A stretch of DNA of 64,000 nt from Dryocosmus kuriphilus (Eukaryota; Arthropoda; Insecta; Hymenoptera; Cynipidae). Shown piece by piece: positions 44,854 to 56,100 of this stretch; within the stretch, counting starts at the first letter, position 1, and each line of letters opens with the position of its first letter. The position numbers were made by a program, and so were the translations under genes. Under the pieces are notes generated by a model. It searched no databases and was not told the DNA's origin. It worked only from the letters and a program-made list of their open reading frames with translations. The stretch covers positions 112,805,417 through 112,869,416 of the forward strand of contig CM076194.1 of assembly GCA_038277395.1 (NCBI GenBank). The letters are read 5' to 3'.

Positions 44854-46380
44854 TTATTTTAATTTAGTTAACGGTTGATAAGCAGTTAAAAAAATGTTGT
44901 GTTCATATCTGGAATTTACAGATTTGGATTCTTTGTTGATAAAGAAGTTTTCTATGACTTTTCTACGGGTCCTGTCCTTTTCAATAGATAAAATATTAAA
45001 ACGATCAAAATCAAAAAAGTGGCCAGTATCCATATGATGTTGTGTAAGGGCAGTTTGACTACAACTATTTAAGTTTCTCAAAGAGTTTAAATGTTCACGA
45101 TTACGAACCTCTATGGGTCTACCCGTTTCACCCACATACACCGAATCACAACCTTTGCAGTCATATTTGTAGATAACACCAGAAAGTTTACCTTTTGGAA
45201 GGGGATCTTTAAGATTAGTGAAGAATTTAGACATTTTATTAATTGGTTTGTAAATGGTTTTAATATGAGCATTTTTTAAAATTTGTTCTATTTTTTCTGA
45301 AAGGCCCTTTATGTATGGACAGACTGTAAAATCAATAAAATTATTAGAAACTTTCTTGTTAAGTTTGTTTGAAAATTTTTCAGAATTATAGTAGCGATTA
45401 GTTTCTTTTTTTAAACAATGTTTAATTAGTGAAATTGGGTATCCGTTGTTTTTTAGAGTTTCTATGATCAAGTTAATATTTTGAGTTCTAAATTCAGAGT
45501 CGCAAATCCTAAACATTCTAAAAAGCAAACCGTTTATAACTCCAAATTTGTGACAGTTACGATGTGAAGAGTTAAAATTAAGGTATCTTCTAGACCAAGT
45601 AGATTTCTGAAAACAATCAATTTTTAAAAAGTTATTGCATCTCATGATTAAAGTGTCTAAAAAACTTATTTGTGAGTTTGATTCTATTTCAATAGTGAAA
45701 TTGATATTAGGATGGTACGAATTAAAAGTGTCAAGGACTAATTGTAATTTGTCTTTAGGAACTGCTGTAATAATGTCGTCGACATATCTAAAAAAGAACG
45801 GAACATTAAATGGTAATAATTGTAAGCAAGTAGACTCTAGTTTTTCCATTACGATATTGGCTGCAGCCGGAGAAAGCGGGGAACCCATAGCAAGACCGGA
45901 CTTTTGTTTGTAAGTTAAATTATTAAAATTAAAGAAAGTGGAATTCAAACATAATTCCATTAATTCTATGAATTTATCCAAAGGAATATCAGTGAATTCA
46001 CAAATTTCATCCCAACGAGATTCAACACAACTTAGAACTTCAGAAATTGGTATGTTGTTGAACATGGATTCTACATCTAATGAAACTAAAATATAGTTAG
46101 ACGGAATTTGGTATTTTTTGATATTTTCAGCAAAAGATATACTGTCAGTTACATGCGAAATATTTTTGCCAATGATATTATTTAAAATTTTTTAAACAAA
46201 TTTCGAGAGGTTGTAAGTGGGTCCATTTATAGTAGAGACAATTAATCTTGAAGGATTCTCCAATTTATTTATCTTAGGGAGGCCATAGGCTCTCAGAGTA
46301 ACAGAGGAGTAAGTTCTAAGTTGGTAGTAAGAAATTTGCAACAAGATACCCTCAATCCTGTCAATTTTAGCGTTTTAGTT
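44854..46380 (-). pseudogene. PLE-B reverse transcriptase + GIY-YIG, nearly intact
   Basis: The frame reads LRAYGLPKINKLENPSRLIV, TINGPTYNLSKFV, then one TAA (about 46193), KILNNIIGKNISHV, VSLDVESMFNNIP (motif A), GLAMGSPLSPAAANIVMEKL (motif B), FFFRYVDDIITAV (motif C with both Asp residues), and FLDTLIMRCNN. The GIY-YIG domain is SGVIYKYDCKGCDSVYVGE with TGRPIEVRNREHL. The C-terminus at 44854 gives YQPLTKLK then stop. From the internal TAA to the end, over 440 codons are open with all catalytic motifs kept. This is the best-preserved retroelement coding region in the window, but its 5' part is missing. Confidence 0.85.
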
Positions 46381-46519
46381 TTCGCTTATAATATCATTAT
46401 ATTTTTTATCTCTTACAGATTTTTAATCATATTATAAACAGAGAACATGAGAATCATGTTAATCAATTTTCTCTGCCAACACAATTTCATATCATTGAGA
46501 ACATTTGCACGCTACCATC

Positions 46520-46550
46520 CTGATGAGGAGAACATATACGTTCTCGAAAC
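46520..46550 (+). ncRNA. Hammerhead-like core, plus strand
   Basis: CTGATGAG, a perfect 6-bp stem II (GAGAAC/GTTCTC) with loop ATATAC, then GAAAC. A G between the core and the helix is unpaired. No good stem III follows (ATCGACTAAT), so activity is doubtful. Confidence 0.5.
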
Positions 46551-46856
46551 ATCGACTAATATTTTTAAGATTATTTTGAAATTGATATATATCTATGATA
46601 TAGAATAAGATAGAGCTGAGAAGACCAACCTCGTCTGCGTTCTACTTCCCAGCTCTCACCACAACGAACTTTGCCTATCCATCGCAGCTTCGAAATAGCG
46701 CACTGTCCCCTTAAGTCTTGACGAGCGCGCATCGACTCTATGTCTTGATTGGTCCGCGCGGCCCTTGCGTGGTGGCAACAGCGCCGAGAGACTTAAGTCA
46801 TGGCGCGCTACCTTTCCATGTGCGTTCTCCTATGAGGTGTGGATAACCTGATCAAT
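46551..46856. other. GC-richer spacer of unknown origin
   Basis: The stretch 46600-46835 is clearly richer in G+C than its neighbours, with two CTTAAGTC words about 80 bases apart, each followed by GCGCGC. No frame or known repeat was recognised. It could be a fragment of a SINE or of a promoter. Confidence 0.3.
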
Positions 46857-49470
46857 TACACAAGCCTGCAATGGTTGTGTGTTTTAACTTTTGATTATTG
46901 ATTCCTATGTATTTTTCGGCGCTGAATCTGAAAATGACCTTCGTTTTGCACTATCGCTTCAGGATTTTTTGCAAATCATAAATTTTGAAATGACGAAAAA
47001 ACCCAAAAATCGCGAAAATTGTATATGAATAAGAAACATTGAATGGTGTTTATTTTACGATTTATTCACTGTTTTTAGTTTATATTATAAATTATGACTG
47101 GCATTAATACACTGAAAAGCATTTGAGTGGCCTGATGAGAGGGGGGAGGGGGGATTGACTCAATAGACTTTTGAGTTCTCTATTATAATTAAAATTTCTA
47201 TGAAAAAAAATACTAATTTATTTTATACCTTAATTTTTTACGTACACATTTCAATTATATGCTCACGGCTTTAATCCGCGTGTCGAAGTTTCTTCTGTCC
47301 CTTCATGCTCTGCGCCGCACTTTTCCTTTTGTGCTCTTTATTGGGTTCATCACGATGTAACATATAACGATGTAACAACAATAATCTGCCATCATCGTAG
47401 AAGTTCATTTTCCTTGATATTTTCTTTCCATTTGTTTCATGTCCTGATGAAATCTTTCGCCCATCTCTTCACTAACAGCGCCCAGATTTTCAGGAAAATA
47501 GTCCAGATGTGAATGTAGGAAGTGAACCTTCAAGCTCATTAAGCAGCCCAATTTTTGAAACTTTTGCAGCATATTCTCAACGATTGATTTCAAGTTCGGA
47601 TCATCCTTATTGCCAAAAAACTTAGCTACTACATCTTTAAAGGCTTCCCATGCTTTCTTTTCCTTAACGTTCATTTCTTTCACAAAATTCTCACCTTTGA
47701 GGAGTTTTCTAATGTCAGGACCAGTGAAAACGCCCTCTTTTACTTTTGCGTCTGATAAAGCCGGAAATTTATTACGGATATATTTGAAACATTTGCCTTC
47801 TTTTAGTAACGCTTTGACAAATTGCTTCATCAAGCCTAATTTAATGTACAAAGGTGGAAGGAGAACTTTTTCCGGATCTACAAGAGCTTTTCGAAACACA
47901 TTTTTAGCTCCAGGTTCTAATGAAGCTCTGCGTGGCCAATCTTTCCGTTTCCAATGATTTCCTCTGTCTCTGCTATCCCACTCGCATAGAAAATAGGGAA
48001 ACTTCGTATAACCTCCTTGCTGTCCTAAGAGCATAGATATTATTTTAAGATCACCGCATATAATCCACTTATGATCCTCGTACTTGATTTTATCGAGAAT
48101 GAATTCTACATTCTCGTACCCCTCTTTTAAATGAACAGAATGTCCAACGGGTATTGACGTAAACACATTTCCATTGTGAATCAGTACAAGTCTGAGGCTT
48201 CTTTTAGAAGAATCTATTAATAGTCTCCAATCGGTGCTTACGTAACAAGTGTCAAATTCACTCATAAGTCCAGCGACATTATTACAGAAGACTAAGTCTC
48301 TGTCTTGCGAAAAAAAGGGAATAATTTTTTTTCTCTATTCGTGAACCAAGAAAATGAAGGCCAGATGCAAGTAAATTTTTCTCTTTAAGTCTCGAACCAA
48401 ATAACTCAGCAGCCTCTTTGGTCAGATGTAAGTCTCGAACTACATCGTTTAGTTCAGACTGAGAAAAAAGTTCTGGTGCGCAGTTTATTGCAGGTTCGTA
48501 ATCCTGGCTGTTATCTTGAAAATCTTCGTTCAGATCACTTGTGAAATCGTCTATTTCAGGTAAAGTGGCAGGTCGAGTTGGTACTGGTATATCTGGACCA
48601 TGTGGGACTGGGCGTATGGCGGATTGCAGATTTGGATAGACAATGTTTTTCTTATTCTTCAAATTAAACCAATTGAACAAAAGCAGCAATCGTTGCTGTG
48701 ATTTTTTGGATCTCGCCATACCATTGGAACTCCAAATCTGAAAGCTTCTTGTTCACCATTTGACCACCGTATAAGACCTTCAACACATGTTTGGCAAACA
48801 TAATGCGGGGCCCAAGTTTTGTCTTGATCTCCTATTTTCACTCCGAAATACGCACAGTACGCTTGTCGAACAAAGGTTTTTATATTTCTTTTTTGTCTTT
48901 CTACCGTTAACTCACCACATATGTAACAGAAACAATCTGCAGACTTTTTACAGCCTCTTGAACCCAAAATTTTTGTAAATGTCTTGATGGTGGTGGGGGG
49001 GGGGGTCTCCACCACCATTAATCAATTGAAGATAAATGGGGGAAAAAAATATAATAAAGTAGTTAATTAGTTATATATAAACAATGCAATAAAATAGAAA
49101 ATAAGACTCATTTTTTCACAGAAATTTTGATCATAATAGAGAACTCAAAAGCCTAATGAGTCAACGCTCCCTCCCCCCTCCTATCAGGCCACTCAAATGT
49201 TTTTTAGTGTATTGATGTCAATCCTAATTTATAATATAAGCTAAAAATAGTGAATAAATCGTAAAATAAACACCATTCAACGTTTTTTATTCATATACAA
49301 TTTTCGCGATTTTTGGGTTTTTGGTCATTTCAAAATTTGTGATTTGCAAAAAATCCTGACGTGATGGTGAAAAACGAAGGCATTTTCAGATTCAACGCTG
49401 AAAAATACATAGGAATCAATAATCAAAAGTCAAAACACATGACACAACTCAAATTTTGCAGGCTTGTGTT
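46857..49470 (-). mobile_element. Long-TIR DNA transposon of unassigned family
   Basis: Inverted repeats of about 330 bases begin ACACAAGCCTGCAA at both ends. They match over TTTTGATTATTGATTCCTAT, AAATTTTGAAATGA, AATCGCGAAAATTGTATATG and GGCCTGATGAGAGG/GGCCTGATAGGAGG. The outer few bases are uncertain because a GGATAAC word is shared but displaced. The inside holds one minus-strand gene in three frames. No clear target duplication was seen. Confidence 0.8.
47405..49018 (-). pseudogene. Transposase-like protein of an unassigned arthropod family, two frameshifts
   Basis: The N-terminal part (48659-49018) has two cysteine pairs, CFCYICGELTVERQ and YVCQTCVEGLIRW, recalling a zf-AD-like finger. 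After a frameshift near 48660: YPNLQSAIRPVPHGPDIPVP. After a second near 48290: STDWRLLIDSSKRSLRLVLI, VEFILDKIKYEDHKWIICGD, LLPPLYIKLGLMKQFVKALL, VHFLHSHLDYFPENLGAVSE, EMGERFHQDMKQMERKYQGK. I know this block set from many uncharacterised arthropod and cnidarian proteins. IDSS, CGDLK and SEEMGERFHQ would suit a DDE-type active site, but this is inference. The last two-thirds (286 codons) is uninterrupted. Confidence 0.65.
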
Positions 49471-49807
49471 ATCCATGCCTCTAACAGAATATAAAATTGA
49501 GTTAACTCATAATCCTGTCAGCAAGGCAAGAAAAACTTAGTCCCATGATACTGGCTACAGTAGATTAATTATAATGATAAATTAATATTATTATAAACTA
49601 TATTAGAATAATTATTTATATCAATTCTTACTTTTGTATATTCAAATGTTAATTAGTAGTTCTTATTACTTATGTCATTTACATTCACGATATACCTTAT
49701 ACCTTATTGACCTTAGTGATATACCTTATTAACAAATAACCGGGAAATTAGTTTAGGTAATACTTATATTCTAGAATTAGATCGACACTTTGATTTTAAG
49801 CTAGTAT
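49471..49807. other. AT-rich spacer
   Basis: No gene seen. Short repeats of ATACCTTAT occur near 49690-49730. Confidence 0.4.
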
Positions 49808-51010
49808 AATTGACGGCCAGGATGCAATAACCGGTCGTGCGCTGGAAACGGGTAAAACTATTGTCCAAGCCAAGAAAAAGGGGATAGAATTTTTTTTTTC
49901 GAAAATCCTTTTTTAAAAATTTGACAATATAGAGAATCAAAAACTGCATCTTTCTTTCAAAATAGGTTTTTTTATTGCATCGCTTGTTTTGTTTAAAAAA
50001 AATAAAATGTTACTTTTTTTCGCAGTTTTTTTTTATTGAAAAATCGTGTTTTTTTAGAATCAACTCGCAATAATGTGGCCAATTCTTGACAAAATTGGAA
50101 TCTTTCTTTTTCAGTATATAGGGGAGTCTTTTTCGCTTCCGGTGATGTAGGCGAATATTTCATAAACATTGTAATTGTTTATAATAATTTAATCCGAAGA
50201 AATTACCGTGTTTTTCAAAGTTATGCTGTTAAAATTTTTCGTATAAATTGTAATATGAAAAAATCATAAAAGCAGATACGTGAAGCAGTGTTGGGAGAAG
50301 GTTTTTCGTCAAGCAATATTTTGTTTGGTCGAAAATTAAAAAAAATACGACGAGTTGAAGTCAAAAGTGCTCGCCGCTCGAATGTTTCTGTATTATTGAT
50401 CTGCGTTCTTTTAAAATCAAACAGCGGAAATAGGTTCGAGCGGCGAGCACTTTTGACTTCAACTCGTCGTATTTTTAAAAAAATTTTCGACCAAGCAAAA
50501 TATTGCTTGACGAAAAACTTCTCCCAGCACTGCTTCACGTATCTGTTTTTACGATTTTTTCATATTACAATTTATACGAAAAATTTTAACAGCATAAGCT
50601 CGGAAAACACGGTAATTTCTTCGGATTAAATTATTATAAACAATTACAGTGTTTATGAAATGTTCGCCTACATCAGCGGAAGGGGAAAGGACTCATCTAC
50701 ATGCTGAAAAAGAAAAATTCCAATTTTGTTAAGAATTGGCTACATTATTGCGAGTTGATTCTAAAAAAACTCGATTTTTCAATTTAAAAAAACTGCGAAA
50801 AAAAGTAGCATTTTATTTTTTTTAAACAAAACAAACGATGCAATAAAAAACCCTCTTTTGAAAGAAAGATGTAGTTTTTAATTCTCTATATTGTCAAATT
50901 TTTAAAAAAAGATTTTCGAAAAAAAAATTTCTATCCCCTTTTTCTTGGCTTGGACAACAGTTTTACCCGTTTCCAGCGCACGCCCGGTTATTGCATCCCG
51001 GCCGTCAATT
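49808..51010. mobile_element. 1.2-kb near-perfect hairpin element
   Basis: The arms run 49808 to about 50388 and about 50430 to 51010, roughly 580 bases each, and are nearly identical in inverted orientation. Both outer ends read AATTGACGGCC and both inner ends reach AGTGCTCGCCGCTCGAA next to a loop of about 45 bases. Matching landmarks include GCGCTGGAAACGGGTAAAAC and TACGACGAGTTGAAGTC. The element has no gene; frames in it occur as mirror pairs. Its transcript would form a long double-stranded hairpin. Confidence 0.9.
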
Positions 51011-51335
51011 AGAATTTTAAGACTGGGATTTCCAAGAGCAAAGGCAAGAGCGAGAAACTGACATGGCCGGTAGTAGTAGAATGATATGATTGGTTCAGGC
51101 GGTTAGAGTGGGAGCTCTCGACTGCCGACGCCGCTCGAGTAAGAGAGCTCGCCGTCCGTTTCCATAAATACCGCGCGTTTTGCACCATCTGTCTCACATT
51201 CTAATTTGAGATGATCACGGGTTAGATTCATTGATCAGATTGAGACCAGAGAGATCAGAGTGAGACGAAGGTGTTGGGCGCGCATTTCACTTAATCGAAG
51301 ATTACGGGCGGAAGGTGTTTGGCTCGCCGCCCACA

Positions 51336-52471
51336 ATGAACAGCAATGAAAAATTCAAACCCAACAATAGAGCTGAAAATGCAAAGACAGTGCCAATTAA
51401 ACTCAGCAATAGATCTGATGCACTATAAACTAACACTTCTATGGAGGACATTGAAGCCTCCAATGCCAGTGAAGATCAAAGAGGAGATAAAGTATATACA
51501 GATGATGGCGCTAAAGATGGCGAACCCCAATAACAAGAAAATAAAGGAAGAAAACAAAAAATACCTCCAATAATACTGGATTCGCGAAGTCACCGAAGGT
51601 GACCCAGAAATCAAGAAAAATCGCAAATCTACTAGGACCACAATCTATACTGACAAGCATAATGACTATGAAAATATGAAGAAACTTTTCGATGAAAGGA
51701 ACGTGCCTTTCTACACATACTCCACAAAATAAGAGAAACCACAAAAACTTGTAATCCATGGACTAGAATACTTCGCTGAAAGTGACATTAAGGATGACCT
51801 AGAAAGACAAGGAATTCAAATAGCCAGTGTATTTCAACTGAAGACCAAATATTCCAAGGAAAATGACAAAAACGCTACTTATGATATTTCTGTCTATATG
51901 GCAGTATTGCACAAGGACACAAAGATTCAAGACGTTTTCAAAATTAGGGTTATCTGTTACATGAGAATCCGGTGGTAAAAATACCGCAACACTAGACAAA
52001 TAACACAATGCCGAAGGTGTCAAAAATTCGTACATGCAACTGAAAACTGCTTTGATCCGATGTTTCAAGTGCCTGGAGAGTCACCTTACAGCGTTCTCTC
52101 CAAAAAGCCCTGAACAAAAACCAGTGTGTGTCAACTGCAAAGGAGAATACCCTGCAAATTATACTTGTTGTGAAGCCTACAAAAAACACCTGGAAAAAGT
52201 ACAAGTGTTAAGACTGAAAAGGAAACGGCAGAACCAGCATAGTAGCCTTAACTACAATAAGACGTATCAGATTTATCCACCCCTAATGACTGGAACTACT
52301 CGTCATGCATCAGTGTGGATATCTAGCAGGCCGTTACTGAGGAATAAGAACCAAGATGAGGCTCCGCATAGAGAAAATGAAACGCCAGATATCCAAGACG
52401 TATTATCTGCCTTCCAGGAGATAAATCAAATTTTTGACATGGGTGAGCTCTTTAACATACACTTAGACTAA
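51336..52471 (+). pseudogene. Jockey ORF1 (PRE_C2HC / zinc-knuckle gag-like), broken
   Basis: ATG 51336 opens MNSNEKFKPNNRAENAKTVP and reads SMEDIEASNASEDQRGDKVY to a TAA near 51531. Other frames then give KLFDERNVPFYTYSTK, KLVIHGLEYFAESDIKDDLE and FQLKTKYSKENDKNATYDIS, a PRE_C2HC-type domain. The part at 52034-52471 has the nucleocapsid cysteine motifs RCFKCLESH and PVCVNCKGEYPANYTCCEAY, followed by a basic tail (RLKRKRQNQ). The protein would bind the element's RNA. At least three frame breaks. Confidence 0.7.
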
Positions 52472-53116
52472 AAGAAAAACTATTCGAATATAAAACTAAT
52501 TTCCAAATATTTTAAGTAATTAGTGAACTTGCTGCTGAACTTGATGGATAGCTCCTCTAATGCTAAAAATCTCAAAATAGTACACTGGAACGTCAGTGGT
52601 TTAGAAAATAAGAAACATGAAATACCTATGTTTCTCCGCGACTATGATGTAGACATATTCATGGTTGGGGAAACATGGTTTAAAAATAAATCTAAAGTAG
52701 GACTACCGGGACATAAATGCTTTACGAAAGATAGACCTAGTAAATGATCTGCGGGGGGAGTGGCCTTGTATGACAAAAATCACATTCCTTGTCTTGAAAC
52801 CAAAATAGAAAATATTAAAACTTTTCAAGTGCATGCCATTCAACTAAAAAATAAAATAACGATAGTAGCCGTCTACGTCCACCCTAAGTATACCATTTGC
52901 ACAAAAGAGCTCAATTATTTACTCAATCTAAGTGATAGTCATAATGGGTGTCAATTTTAATGCAAAGAATATTTCTTGGAATTGCTATAATAATAATAAA
53001 AATGGTAACATAATGTACAATTTCATAAATCAAAATCCCTTTGAACTTAAATTTCCAGATAATTTTACGTTGTACCCATATAAAACAAAAGCCCGGCTAA
53101 GCATTGTTGATCTAGT

Positions 53117-56100
53117 TAGTTAGTTAGTCAGTTTATAAACGGGCGAAGGGCTCCCGATAGGGGTTACCCCTGGTACTCAGATTATAAGTCCATTGTGCCA
53201 CACCCTTATAAGTCTACTCTTTTTGGACCATTCCTGACCTCTTAATAAAGCCTAGAATATCGCCCACGTTTAGCGTTGAGATATCCCCAGGTTTCATAAA
53301 ATGATTCCCGAGAAGTTGTTTCCGAAGCCCGGTCAGTAACGGACATTAGCATAGAACGTGCAGGAATGTATCATCGTCCCTACCGCATTTCCTGCACTCT
53401 GTTGTGGGACTGAGTCCCATCTTATGATTGTGATAATTCAAGTGGTTGTGCCCAGTGAGCTCCTGAACCATTATTCTTGTATCCTTCTTGGTTAACTTCA
53501 GGATCTTTATGGCCTTGTCCATCCTGTATTCGTAGCCCAGGATGGCTTTAGTCTCGCGACTTACCTTGGTATGTTCTCAATACTCCCGGTGCCTTTTCCG
53601 GATCCAGTTTCTGATGGCAAACCCCATGCAACACGATGCTAGTCCTAGTACCGTTTCCGGGCCTATGTATCGTTTTGTTGCACCATTCTTTTCCAATTGG
53701 TCCGCTTTATCATTCCCCTTGATTCCTTTGTAACCAGGGACCTACATGAGGGTCACGTTATTCTTCTTTACCAGTTGGTTTAATGCTCTTTTGCATTCCC
53801 AAGCCGCGTTCTCTTCTATAAGTGGTTCAGCGCAGCGAAGTACAGCTAAGGCCTCCGCCTGAGAAACGGTGGCATGCTGTCCAAGTGGGATTTCCATCCC
53901 CTTCCTTCTAGCACTGTCAAGACTTTCTGCTCCTGTTCCCCCTTCCCCTTTGGAACCATCTGTATACCAGATTTCCCCTTGTAAAAGTGGGTTACCCTCC
54001 GCTTGCCATACCTCCATACTTGGGATAAGGACTCGGAAAGTTTCGGTGAAATTGAAGCGTTTTATTATTTTATCTTGTCACATTCTCAGAAATAGTATTG
54101 TTTTGATGTCCTCTGGGTGTCTTGTGTGTTTAAGGACCGTGGAGTAGAGCCATGCTATCATTTCTGGCTCTAAACCCCATGTCAGTCCAAAGACTCTTCT
54201 ATACATCCAAAATATTGTGATCAACCTTCTGCATTGCGCTTCCAGATGCTTCGCCCAATTCAGTTTGCTATGCAGGATAACTCCCAGATATTTAACCGAA
54301 TCTGAGGTCATTAGTCACTTTCCAAGGAACGCAGAAGCCTCAGCCTTTGGAACTTTGTATTTCGTCTTGAAAATTACCAAACTGGTCTTCTCCATGTTGA
54401 CCGACAGCTCTGAGCTATCACACCAGAGCTCTACGATGCGCAGCGCTGACCTTGTGAGCCCCATTAATATATCCAAATGAGTCCCCCTAATTATGGTTAC
54501 AAAGTCATCCACGTATATACCCTGGGTATAGTACCCTTTTTCATTCAGCCAACGAAGGAGACCATCGACCATGATACAGCACAGAAGAGGTCACAACACA
54601 CCCCTCTCTCGGCATCCCCGTGGCCCCATTCCCCTAACCAGGCCTTTGCCCCATCTGGTTTCGATATGCCTCCTGTGTAGCATGCTTTTTATCCAGTGAA
54701 CTAGCTGGCTTGGCACACTACACCTTGAAGCCTCACGACAGATGACTTCTTGGGGGGGGGGGGGGGGGGGGTATTACTGAAGGCACACTCTATGTCCAAG
54801 AAAATGCCCACCGTGTAGCCTGCTTGTTCAAGCTGCTGCTGCGCATTTATTACAGCGGCATGGAGCGCAGTTTCTACCGAGCAGCCCGCCTGGAAGGCTT
54901 GCTGCCCTTTCTGCAGCGGGGAGTTTAAAAGCACCTCATCCCTGTTGCATCTCTCGACCAGCTTCTCTACTGTCTTCAAAACAAAGGACAGTTTTGTGAA
55001 CAAGGCGGTGACGCAGTCCATGCCCTTTTGTAAGAGCACTAGATATATACCATCCGATCTTGGTGATTTATAGGAGCAAAAGGACTTAATGACCCATTCT
55101 ATCTTCCTACTATCCACAACCTTTGATGCGAATTATCAGTCGACCTTCTTCCACCTCAAGCCCGAGAAATTCTCTTCCTGGTCGGCTTTTTGTGCCTAAA
55201 AGCCTAAAAAGTGAACTTCCGTCAGACGATTCAGACTCGCTTCTTCGTCCTCTGCAAGCTCGCCATTGTCGAGTCTTATAAGTCCTAGGTGAGCCTCCGG
55301 GGCTTTCGCCAGGATCTTGTAAAGTCTCGTTATGCCCGAGATGTCTTTCGTGTCCTCGCAGAAGCCAGCCGAATCATCTCGTTTATAAATTTTAATGTTT
55401 TCCTTGCAGTCAGTTTGAGCTTTTTTATGTTTGTCCCAGTCTAATGAAAGTTTAGTTTTGTTTGCCCTATTACACAACGCACTAGTCTTTTTCCGGAGCC
55501 TCTGTGGTTGTTCCAACACTTTGCGCCTTTCCTAGATTTTATTGTGCTCATAGGGCAGTTGTTCTCATATGATGTCATCAAAGCCCTCCACAAGAAATCT
55601 GCAGAATGCTCTAATTCACCTATGGTTCCATAATTCGTGCGAAACTCCACCAGCCTGCCTCTGAGTTCATCCTTTCAGGAGTCCCGATGTGTGTTCTTGG
55701 TATTTCTAATCTTCGAAAACTCCAATTTTCTTAAGGCCAAATAGAAGAAGGTATATTTGTCGTCTGAGAGGGACTCCACCTCAGAGACTCTCCAGCCCAC
55801 TAACTTGCTCCTCGGTAGTTCCGAGCATAGAGTCAAGTCGAGAACCTCACTCCTGTTTTTGTTCTGGAATGTGGGAATTTTATCTCGATTAAGTATCTCC
55901 ACCTCAGTGCCTGCTAGATATTCTATTAGATCTCTACCTCCTCCATTGATGTTCGTGTTCCTCTACACCACATGGTGAGCGTTAGCGTCGCAAACCGATA
56001 ACAGAGGTATTTTATTCTCTTGACAGTGCTGTATAAGGATACCAGCCTCCATAGGAGGTGGGGCCCCCATAGTATCACGCCGAAAAAACGCTGAGTCAAC

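Larger units (their letters stand above)
44440..46430 (-). mobile_element. Penelope-like element PLE-B, 5'-truncated
   Basis: The coding region is followed on the minus strand by a 3' region of about 400 bases with a hammerhead-like core at 44458-44491. Coding similarity stops near 46430 on the 5' side, so the element is truncated there. A second hammerhead-like core on the plus strand (46520-46550) has a different helix sequence and likely belongs to another PLE, perhaps PLE-A's own 3' end. Confidence 0.75.

Noticed and set aside
50221..50629. Two mirror-image frames of about 105-113 codons
   Set aside because: Both arise from the arms of the 1.2-kb hairpin and have no other coding signal.
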